Source: a bacterium UBA2219 (GTDB lineage: Bacteria; Desulfobacterota; Deferrimicrobia; Deferrimicrobiales; Deferrimicrobiaceae). Taken from it: DNA of 5,352 bases. The notes beneath the pieces are model-generated. The model made no database searches, was not told where the DNA came from, and worked only from the letters and a program-made list of their open reading frames with translations. A program made the position numbers and the translations under genes. The stretch covers positions 4,209 through 9,560 of the forward strand of contig DCUH01000122.1 of the NCBI GenBank assembly GCA_002327765.1, given 5' to 3'. Position 1 is the first letter of the stretch; the number at the start of each line of letters is the position of its first letter. Shown here in pieces: positions 1 through 5,352 of the stretch.

Positions 1-508
1 CCTCGTTGACGATCAGGTCGACGTACCGCTGGCGATAGCGCGTCTCCACGTCGGAGAGCCCGTGCCATTTCTCCGGCAAGGGGCGTATCGCCTTGGTCAG
101 CAGGCGGAACCTCCGGGCGTCGACGGTCAGCTCGCCCGTCTTGGTGATGAACAGGGCTCCGTCGACCCACAGGATGTCCCCGACGTCCACGGTCCTCTGG
201 AAACGCTCGTATTCGCCCTCCCCGAGGGAGTCCTTCTTCAGGTACGCCTGGAGCCGGCCGGAGCGGTCGGAGAGGACCGCGAAGGCGGCCTTCCCGAACC
301 GGCGCAGCGCCAGGACGCGCCCCGCGACGTCCACCCGCACCGGGTTCGCGGCGAGCTCCTCGCCCGTCCGCCCCGCCGCCGCCTCCCGCGCGGCCGCCGC
401 GGTCCATCCCACCCGCTGGTCGTTCGGGTACGGGTTCTCCCCCGCCTCCTTCAGCTCCTCCAGCTTGCGGATCCTGTCCATCATCAGATCGTTCCGCTCC
501 TCCGTCAC
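1..508 (-). CDS. lysS: Lysyl-tRNA synthetase, class II (N-terminal part, runs off left edge)
   Basis: Class II lysyl-tRNA synthetase, a cytoplasmic enzyme that charges tRNA-Lys with lysine using ATP. Only the first 169 codons are in the window. The N-terminal helix (about residues 1-25) leads to the family hallmark NPYP at 25-28. An OB-fold anticodon-binding region follows (about 57-140), and then the very characteristic WHGL..VE.RYRQRY.DLI at about 148-166, the linker into catalytic motif 1. The catalytic core (motifs 2 and 3) lies beyond the edge. The GTG start at 508 overlaps the prfB TGA in the tetranucleotide GTGA. A G-rich Shine-Dalgarno-like run (GGGGG, 516-520) lies 7 bases upstream, so translation is probably coupled to prfB. 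The family match is clear. The start is inferred from the overlap and the N-terminal length. Confidence 0.95.
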   Translation of the reverse strand, partial: MTEERNDLMMDRIRKLEELKEAGENPYPNDQRVGWTAAAAREAAAGRTGEELAANPVRVDVAGRVLALRRFGKAAFAVLSDRSGRLQAYLKKDSLGEGEYERFQRTVDVGDILWVDGALFITKTGELTVDARRFRLLTKAIRPLPEKWHGLSDVETRYRQRYVDLIVNE

Positions 509-1630
509 TCCGCGACCCCCGTCTCCCCTTCCGATTTCCTGCCGAGCAGGAACGTCCGGATGAATTCCATGATCTCCCCGTCGAGGACTGCTCCGACGTT
601 GCCGGTATCGTGCCCCGTGCGGTGGTCTTTCACCATCTGGTACGGCGCCAGCACGTAGGACCGGATCTGCGATCCCCAGGCGATGTCCTTCTTTTCCTTG
701 TGGGCCTCCATCGCCTTTTCCGCCCGCTGGCGCATCTCCAGCTCGTAGAGCTTCGAGCGGAGGATCTTCATCGCCATCGCCCGGTTCTTGTGCTGTGACC
801 GCTCCTGCTGGCAGAGGACGACGATCCCCGACGGGATGTGCGTGATCCGGACCGCAGACTCGACCTTGTTCACGTGCTGGCCCCCGGCGCCGCCCGAGCG
901 GAGGGTGTCGGTCTTGAGGTCCCCCTCGTTGATCTGGATGTCCACGGTGTCGTCGATTTCGGGCGACACGAACACGGAGGCGAAGGAGGTGTGGCGGCGC
1001 TTGTTGGCGTCGAACGGCGAGATCCGCACCAGGCGATGGACGCCGCTTTCCGCCTTCATGTAGCCGTACGGGTGATCGCCGGACAGGAGGAACGTGGCGG
1101 ACTTTATCCCCCCCTCCTCCCCTTCCTGGCGCTCCACGAGCTCCATGGTGAACCCGTACCGGTCCGCAAACCGGGAGTACATCCGCACCAGCATGTCCGC
1201 CCAGTCCTGGGACTCCCTCCCCCCGGCGCCGGCGTGGATGGTGACGATGGCGTTGCTCGCGTCGTTTTCCCCCGACAGCATCCGATCGAGCTCGGTCGAA
1301 TCGAGCGCCTCGGAAACCTTCCCGAGCTGCTGCTCGATCTCCCCGTTGAGCGCGTCGTCCCCGGACTCGGTGGCGAGGTCGAGATAGGCCTTGAGGTCCT
1401 CGATGGAAGACGCCAGGGACGACCACTTCCCGAGGAGCGTTTCTATGCCTTTGCGTTCCCGGAGCAGCCGCTCCGCCGCCTCGGGGGAATTCCAGAATCC
1501 TTCGCGGGACACCTCGGCTTCCAGTTCTTTCAGCCGCTCCGCTTTCGCATCCACCTCAAAGGTAGCCCCGGAGCGCCTTGAAGCGCGCCTCAAGAGCCGC
1601 CGTTTTCTCTTCCAGGAGTCCAGATGCCAT
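505..1630 (-). CDS. prfB: Peptide chain release factor 2, made by programmed +1 frameshift
   Basis: RF2 recognises UGA and UAA stop codons in the ribosomal A site and triggers peptidyl-tRNA hydrolysis. Translation starts at ATG 1630 (GAGGA at 1635-1639 as ribosome binding site) and reads 24 codons ending LRGYL. It then meets TGA at 1556-1558; a +1 slip on CTT skips base 1558 and continues with GAG at 1557. The product is 374 residues, close to the usual ~365. Visible RF2 features are the stop-codon-reading SPF tripeptide at 204-206, the catalytic GGQ in SGGAGGQHVN with Gln at 251, and the C-terminal GSQIRSYVL at about 319-327. The SPF motif, rather than the PxT of RF1, makes it RF2. The 5' end lies 41 bases inside lnt; the final TGA overlaps the lysS start by 4 bases. 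An unshifted reading would give either a 24-residue peptide or a false long ORF fused to an lnt shadow. Confidence 0.96.
1555..1570 (-). promoter_or_regulatory. prfB +1 programmed frameshift site (CTT TGA G)
   Basis: Read on the minus strand, codons 21-25 of prfB are CGG GGC TAC CTT TGA, followed by G. CTT (1559-1561) is the slippery P-site codon and TGA (1556-1558) the in-frame stop. Low RF2 lets the stop stall, tRNA-Leu slips forward one base, and full-length RF2 is made: the known autoregulatory loop of prfB. In E. coli the context is AGGGGG TAT CTT TGA C. Here the Shine-Dalgarno-like stimulator is only GGGG (1566-1569), ending four rather than three bases before CTT, and the base after the stop is G instead of C. 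Protein homology is continuous only across the shift: LRGYL in frame 0, then EVDAKAERL in frame +1. Confidence 0.93.
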
Positions 1631-3170
1631 GAAGTCCTCGCAGTGGGATAAATAGCGTGAAAAAGGAGATTATAATACAGGAAATCCCAAATAATTCCCC
1701 TGTTTTTGCGTAGAGCGTCATCTCCGTCCCGGGGCGGACCTCCCCGAGGACGACCCCCCTCCGGAACAGCCCCAGGGAAGCGACGATCCCGCCCCCGGAA
1801 TCGATGACGGCGCTGATCCCGGAATTCGCCGCGCGGAACATAGGCCTGCGCAGCTCCACGCACCGGATCCGTGCCATCGCCAGGTGCTGGAGGGGCGCGA
1901 CCGTATCTCCGAACCAGGCGTCGTTCGTCACGTTCACCAGGACCGTCGCCCCCTCGCGGACCGCGTCCCTCAAGATCCCCGGGAAGATCGCCTCGTAGCA
2001 GACGGACGCGGAAACCCGGGCCCCTCCCGCGGAGAACAGGGAAGAGGCCGTCCCCCGGGAGAAATCGTCCGCGCCGACCGTCAGCTTCTGCAGGAAGAAG
2101 AGCGCCCGCCGCAGCGGGATGTATTCCCCGAACGGGACGAGGCGCCGCTTGTCGTACCGCCCCGCGAGCACCCCCCTTCCGTCGACGAGGAAGACGCTGT
2201 TGTAGAACCGCCCCCCCTCGGCCGGGTCGAACCACGGGGCGCCGAAGATCAGCGGAACTCCCGCCCCCGCCGCGATCGCGTCGACGCGGCGCGACAGCTC
2301 CGCCTCCCAGCCGTAGAAGAAGGGGGCGGCGGTCTCCGGCCAGATCACGACGCCCGCGCCTGCAGCACGGGCCCTCGAGGTGAGCTCCCCATAAATCTCC
2401 AGTGTATTCAATTGGTTGGAGGGTTCCCACTTGACGTTCTGGTCGATCCCCCCCTGCGCGATGCCCGCCCGCAACATCCCCTGCCCCGCGCTCGGGGGAT
2501 CGGGCGCCGGGTTCGCCGCGAGCCCGTAAACGGCAAGGAACAGGACCGACGCGGCCCCGGGGACGAGCCGGGGAAGCGCCGCCGCGAACGTCCGCTCCGT
2601 CCACGCCTTTCCCGCGAGGTACAGCGACACGCCGGAAAGCGCGAGAAGGAACGACAACCCGTACACCCCGGCCAGGTCGGCCGCCTGCCTCAGGTACGTC
2701 TCGCCCGACAGCGCGTAGCCCAAAAGCATCCACGGGAAGCCGGTGAAGAGGTGCGTGCGGGCGAGCTCCAGGGCCGTCCAGAGGAACGGGAACGCCCACA
2801 GGCCGCGGTCCCCGTAGCGGGACGCGAGCCTGCGCGCCGCCGCCGCGGCGACCGAGAACCAGGCGCCGAGATATGCCGAAAGGAGGACCGCCGCCAGCCA
2901 GCCCAGCGGCCAGCCGAGCTTCCCTTCCACGGCGACGGTGTGCGAGATCCAGTAGTACAGCGGCAGGCTCCCCGCCGTGCCCGCCGCCCATCCCCGCAGA
3001 GCGGCGTCGCGGGCCGAGCCCGGGCGGACCGCCAGGTCCAGGAACGGCGCCATACACACGAACCCCGCGGCAGGGACGTCGTACCCGGGCATGCCGGCGG
3101 CATACGAAAGGGCGAACAGCGAGCCGGACGAAAGGGTCCGGGCGTCCGGCATGCGGAAGGGCCGCCTCAC
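1590..3170 (-). CDS. lnt: Apolipoprotein N-acyltransferase
   Basis: Inner-membrane enzyme for the last step of lipoprotein maturation: it transfers an acyl chain from a phospholipid to the amino group of the diacylglyceryl-cysteine. From GTG 3170 the protein is 526 residues (E. coli Lnt is 512). Hydrophobic helices occupy roughly residues 13-220, followed by a periplasmic nitrilase-fold domain at about 232-485 and a last membrane helix at about 493-510. The catalytic triad is visible: Glu279 in WPET, Lys341 in YDKRRLVPFGEY, and Cys391 in VCYE. Glu349, Glu393 and Trp248 (in VKWEP) match other conserved Lnt residues. GTG 3170 is preferred because GTGA overlaps the ybeY stop and a GGGAGGA site lies upstream; ATG 3152 (520 residues) is possible. 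The 3' end turns AT-rich and overlaps prfB by 41 bases, ending in TGA. Lnt implies a diderm cell. Confidence 0.95.
   Translation of the reverse strand: MRRPFRMPDARTLSSGSLFALSYAAGMPGYDVPAAGFVCMAPFLDLAVRPGSARDAALRGWAAGTAGSLPLYYWISHTVAVEGKLGWPLGWLAAVLLSAYLGAWFSVAAAAARRLASRYGDRGLWAFPFLWTALELARTHLFTGFPWMLLGYALSGETYLRQAADLAGVYGLSFLLALSGVSLYLAGKAWTERTFAAALPRLVPGAASVLFLAVYGLAANPAPDPPSAGQGMLRAGIAQGGIDQNVKWEPSNQLNTLEIYGELTSRARAAGAGVVIWPETAAPFFYGWEAELSRRVDAIAAGAGVPLIFGAPWFDPAEGGRFYNSVFLVDGRGVLAGRYDKRRLVPFGEYIPLRRALFFLQKLTVGADDFSRGTASSLFSAGGARVSASVCYEAIFPGILRDAVREGATVLVNVTNDAWFGDTVAPLQHLAMARIRCVELRRPMFRAANSGISAVIDSGGGIVASLGLFRRGVVLGEVRPGTEMTLYAKTGELFGISCIIISFFTLFIPLRGLHGIWTPGRENGGS
1669..1674 (-). promoter_or_regulatory. 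Possible internal promoter -10 (TATAAT) ahead of prfB
   Basis: A perfect TATAAT hexamer reads on the minus strand inside the 3' end of lnt, 38 bases before the prfB ATG, within the only clearly AT-rich patch of the window. It would give a leader of about 30 bases for a prfB-lysS transcript. No convincing TTGACA-like -35 is seen at 16-18 bases spacing (the 17-base position reads GAATTA), and there is no TG extended -10. It may be chance arising from isoleucine codons of the last Lnt membrane helix (ATT ATA ATC). Inference only. Confidence 0.25.
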
Positions 3171-3646
3171 CTCGATCCGTCCTCCCGTCCCCGGACGAGG
3201 GACCGGCGGAACAGGGAGAGCTCCTTGCGGCGCATCCTCCGCCCCTCCGCCCCGCCCGCGACGTGCTCGTAGCCCGCAAGATGGAGGATGCCATGGAGGA
3301 TGAAATAGAAGACCCGCTCCTCCGGGGTCTCCTTCCAGTCTTCTGTCTGGGCGAGGCAGGTGGGCGCCGAAACGAGGATGTCTCCGGCGACGGGGCCGCC
3401 CCGGGCCGGGGCGGCGTCGCCGTCCGGAAAGGACAAGACGTTCGTCGGCCGGTCCCTCCCCAGGAACTCCCGGTTCCAGCGGGCGATGGACGCGTCCCCC
3501 ACGACCCGGATCCGGAGGTCGGCTCCCGCCGCCGGGAGGAGCGCGAGCGCGTCGAGTGTCAGCTCCTTCAGGCGTCTGCCGGAAAGGGGCGCGGGGCGGA
3601 TGTCCTGCCGGATGCAGACCCGGAATCTGTCGGCGGCTTTCTTCAA
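3167..3646 (-). CDS. ybeY: Endoribonuclease YbeY (rRNA maturation factor)
   Basis: YbeY is a single-domain, zinc-dependent endoribonuclease needed for 16S rRNA 3'-end maturation and late ribosome quality control. The 159-residue product matches the usual ~155. The metal site HGILHLAGYEH is visible at 118-128 (His118, His122, His128), as is the other family signature, N.EFLGRDRPTNVLSFP, at about 58-74, followed by GDI at 88-90. The best start is TTG 3646, which overlaps the TGA of the upstream HD gene (TTGA). No ATG or GTG start lies nearby in this frame, and no clear Shine-Dalgarno precedes it, so initiation probably relies on ribosomes finishing the HD gene. The gene ends in TGA overlapping the lnt GTG. 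Having phoH two genes upstream is the classic YbeY neighbourhood. The family is certain; the start is fairly likely. Confidence 0.94.
   Translation of the reverse strand: MKKAADRFRVCIRQDIRPAPLSGRRLKELTLDALALLPAAGADLRIRVVGDASIARWNREFLGRDRPTNVLSFPDGDAAPARGGPVAGDILVSAPTCLAQTEDWKETPEERVFYFILHGILHLAGYEHVAGGAEGRRMRRKELSLFRRSLVRGREDGSR
3180..3186 (-). promoter_or_regulatory. Ribosome binding site of lnt (GGGAGGA)
   Basis: GGGAGGA on the minus strand lies inside the end of ybeY, with about 10 bases between its GGAGG core and GTG 3170. The alternative ATG 3152 has only a GAGG about 14 bases upstream. The site therefore favours the GTG start that overlaps the ybeY stop codon. Confidence 0.6.
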
Positions 3647-5154
3647 GGGTCTTCGGCGGGGAGACCCATGCCGCTCGCGGGATAGTCGACCCGCCTGTGC
3701 GCGATGGCGATGAGGACATGGGTGATCGCCCCCCCCACGGCGTGCAGGTCGCGAAGCGTCATCTCGCATTCGTCGAGCTGCCCGTCGAGGTAGGCCCGGT
3801 TCACGATCCCGGTGACGGTCTCCTCGACCTCGCGGGCCGACGGGTTCCGCAGCGACCTCACGGTCGCCTCCGTCGCGTCCGCCAGCATGACGATCGCCGC
3901 CTCGCGCGTCCGGGGCCGGGGGCCGGGGTATCGGAACATCTCCTCCGACGCCTTCCGGTCCCGGATCATCGGCTTCGCCTTGTCGAGGAAGCAATACAGC
4001 AGGCTGGTCCCGTGATGCTGCTCCAGGATCTCGACGACCCGGTCCCCCAGGCCGGCCGCCCGCGCCATCCGCACCCCTTCTTTCACATGGGAGAGGATCA
4101 CCGTGCGGGAGAGGCCCGGGGTGAGCTGGTCGTGGATGTTCTCCCCCCCGGTCTGGTTCTCGGAGAAGTACTGGGGCTTCCCGATCTTCCCGACGTCGTG
4201 GTAGAGCGCCGCCACCCTGCAGAGCACCGGGTTGGCGCCGATGGCGTGGGCGCCCGCCTCCGCCAGCGTCCCCACCACGACGCTGTGGTGGAAGGTGCCG
4301 GGCGCGAAGACCATGAGCCGCGACAGGAGCGGATGGCTCGTGGAGCCCAGCTCCATCAGCCGGATGTCGCTCGCGTAGCCGAAGGCGTACTCGGCGACCG
4401 GGAGGACGGCGAGGGCGACCGGGCCGGCCAGCAGGCCGTTCAACGCCCCGAGCAGGGCGGCCGAGCCGACCTCGCCGCTCCCGTGGAAGGCGTACTCGAG
4501 GGCCATCGCGGCGATGGCGCAGACGGGCGCGGTCTGCACGCCCGCCAGCAGCATCGCGTACCGGTCCGCGATCCTCCCGGCGCGCGAGGCCCCCGCGGTC
4601 CCCGCGAGGAGGAGGAACAGCAGCTCCGGCCAGTGCCCCGCCACGGCGGCGGCGGACAGGACCGACGCGGCGACGGTAAAGAGGATGGAGGTCTCCGAGT
4701 TGATGAGGACCCTGGCGACGATCGCGAAGGCCGGGATCGGGATCAGGTAGGCGTACACCCGCGGAGCCGCCACGCCCCCGAGCGCCGGCACCTCCGCCAC
4801 GACCTCGAGCACCGCCTTGGCGCAGAAGAACAGGAGCAGCGCGAGCGAGCACAGGAAGAGGAAGTCGCGCGCCGCCAGCCGGACCTTGCGGACTTCCCGC
4901 CCGGCGAACCCGAACCACTCCTTCAGGAAGAGGGACACCGCCAGCGTCAGGGCGACCGCGCCGACGAACGGGAACAGCTCGCCCCACCGTCCCGCGGACC
5001 GCGGCATGAGCTCCCTCCCCCACAGGTAGAAGAGGATCGCGAAGATCGCCGACGACCCGACGGTCAGGACCAGAAGACGGGCGTACCGGAAGGTCCGCCT
5101 GCTGCCGTTCGGGGCGAGGAGGTTATCCCTGGTCCCGTCTTTCGAACCGCTCAT
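3643..5154 (-). CDS. 7TM-HD membrane phosphodiesterase, PgpH/YqfF type, lacking the extracytoplasmic domain
   Basis: Membrane-bound HD-domain phosphohydrolase, 503 residues. Known relatives (Listeria PgpH, Bacillus YqfF) hydrolyse cyclic di-AMP to pApA in the cytoplasm; that substrate is inferred here. Roughly seven hydrophobic segments occur at about 24-46, 58-77, 96-118, 132-150, 153-185, 198-220 and 229-255. The HD domain follows: PGTFHHS (285-291), YHDVGKIGKPQYF (318-330), SHVKEG (355-360), EQHHGTSLL (378-386), FRYPGP (407-412), MLADATEA (423-430) and DGQLDECEMTL (457-467). All metal-binding His/Asp motifs expected for the family appear intact. PgpH proteins usually run to 700 residues or more because a large extracytoplasmic 7TMR-HDED domain follows the first helix; none is present. 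An in-frame TAA nine bases before ATG 5154 rules out upstream extension. The start overlaps phoH by 32 bases; the stop overlaps ybeY by 4. Confidence 0.88.
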   Translation of the reverse strand: MSGSKDGTRDNLLAPNGSRRTFRYARLLVLTVGSSAIFAILFYLWGRELMPRSAGRWGELFPFVGAVALTLAVSLFLKEWFGFAGREVRKVRLAARDFLFLCSLALLLFFCAKAVLEVVAEVPALGGVAAPRVYAYLIPIPAFAIVARVLINSETSILFTVAASVLSAAAVAGHWPELLFLLLAGTAGASRAGRIADRYAMLLAGVQTAPVCAIAAMALEYAFHGSGEVGSAALLGALNGLLAGPVALAVLPVAEYAFGYASDIRLMELGSTSHPLLSRLMVFAPGTFHHSVVVGTLAEAGAHAIGANPVLCRVAALYHDVGKIGKPQYFSENQTGGENIHDQLTPGLSRTVILSHVKEGVRMARAAGLGDRVVEILEQHHGTSLLYCFLDKAKPMIRDRKASEEMFRYPGPRPRTREAAIVMLADATEATVRSLRNPSAREVEETVTGIVNRAYLDGQLDECEMTLRDLHAVGGAITHVLIAIAHRRVDYPASGMGLPAEDP

Positions 5155-5352
5155 AGGCCTTTATGATCTCCTGGACGATCGGGTGCCTCACTACGTCGAT
5201 CTCGGTGAAACGGCAGAAACGGATGCCGGCCACGCCGTCGAGGATCGCGATCGCCTCGTTCAGACCCGATACCTTCCCGGAGGGCAGGTCGATCTGCGTG
5301 ATGTCCCCCGTGACCACCGCCTTCGACCCGAAGCCGATCCGGGTGAGGAACA
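5123..5352 (-). CDS. phoH: PhoH-family ATPase (C-terminal 75 residues, runs off right edge)
   Basis: C-terminal end of a PhoH/YbeZ-like P-loop ATPase, a cytoplasmic protein thought to act with YbeY in RNA and ribosome metabolism. The visible part opens with FLTRIGFGSKAVVTGD, continues with TQIDLP and FTEIDVVRHPIVQEII, and ends at TAA 5123-5125. These are strongly conserved landmarks near the PhoH C-terminus. The Walker A and B motifs must lie beyond the window edge, so whether the ATPase site is intact cannot be judged. The two bases at the edge (TG on the minus strand) fit the last two bases of the Met codon usual before FLTR. The gene overlaps the start of the HD-domain gene by 32 bases. 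It is the first visible gene of the operon; its promoter is not in the window. Confidence 0.93.
   Translation of the reverse strand, partial: FLTRIGFGSKAVVTGDITQIDLPSGKVSGLNEAIAILDGVAGIRFCRFTEIDVVRHPIVQEIIKAYERFERRDQG

Noticed and set aside
1558..1558. Possibility that the prfB frame break is a sequencing error or pseudogene
   Set aside because: The break falls exactly at LRGYL/CTT TGA, the known programmed site of bacterial prfB, and both frames are conserved on either side.
1677..1710. Inverted repeat (ACAGG at 1677-1681, CCTGT at 1699-1703) followed by T-rich bases on the plus strand, resembling a terminator or an operator next to the TATAAT
   Set aside because: Only a 5-base-pair stem with a 17-base loop, inside lnt coding sequence, and no plus-strand gene needs terminating there. 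Too weak to call.
1884..3272. Plus-strand ORF (462 codons) opposite lnt
   Set aside because: Low-complexity Arg/Pro/Gly-rich translation, antisense to Lnt with intact catalytic residues; no recognisable family.
1631..3294. Apparent N-terminal extension of the RF2 frame (total 929 codons)
   Set aside because: The upstream part is an out-of-frame shadow of lnt. RF2 really starts at ATG 1630 in another frame and enters this frame by the +1 shift at CTT TGA.
3171..3719. Upstream extension of the Lnt frame into ybeY and the HD gene
   Set aside because: Arg/Pro/Gly-rich shadow sequence; GTG 3170 with a good ribosome binding site and a normal Lnt length fits better.
3647..5023. Upstream extension of the YbeY frame through the HD gene
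   Set aside because: Low-complexity shadow of the HD gene; YbeY is complete from TTG 3646 at the usual family length.
3556..5166. Long plus-strand ORF (536 codons) opposite the HD gene
   Set aside because: Composition is dominated by Arg, Pro, Glu, Asp and Gly with no domain pattern; it lies antisense to a clearly conserved gene. Typical shadow ORF in GC-rich DNA.

Overview
The window is a tightly packed stretch of conserved bacterial housekeeping genes, all on the minus strand and read from right to left. Transcription order is phoH (3' end only), a membrane HD-domain phosphodiesterase of the PgpH/YqfF type, ybeY, lnt, prfB and lysS (5' part only). There is no intergenic space: all five junctions overlap, by 32, 4, 4, 41 and 4 bases in that order. 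No RNA genes, mobile elements, CRISPR arrays or long repeats were seen.

Organism: the sequence is strongly GC-rich with G/C-biased third codon positions. An apolipoprotein N-acyltransferase points to a Gram-negative (diderm) cell. A 7TM-HD protein of the cyclic-di-AMP phosphodiesterase type beside phoH and ybeY, followed by lnt-prfB-lysS, recalls deltaproteobacterial (Desulfobacterota/Geobacter-like) gene order. That assignment is inferred from gene content and remembered synteny, not from a search.

Right part (3167-5352): the PhoH C-terminus, the 503-residue HD protein and the YbeY endoribonuclease, a ribosome/RNA-maintenance neighbourhood with a second-messenger enzyme inserted. The HD protein has membrane helices and a complete-looking HD domain but lacks the large extracytoplasmic domain of the best-known PgpH proteins. 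Middle (1590-3170): lnt, a full-length lipoprotein acyltransferase with Glu-Lys-Cys catalytic residues. Left (1-1630): prfB, encoding peptide chain release factor 2, which needs a programmed +1 frameshift at CTT TGA after codon 24, then the first 169 codons of lysS, lysyl-tRNA synthetase.

The genes probably form one translationally coupled operon linking RNA/ribosome quality control, lipoprotein maturation, translation termination and tRNA charging. The points most worth a second look are the variant prfB frameshift site, the sensor-less HD protein, and an AT-rich island with a perfect TATAAT at the lnt/prfB border. I found no evidence of an undescribed system; this is mostly ordinary core genome.
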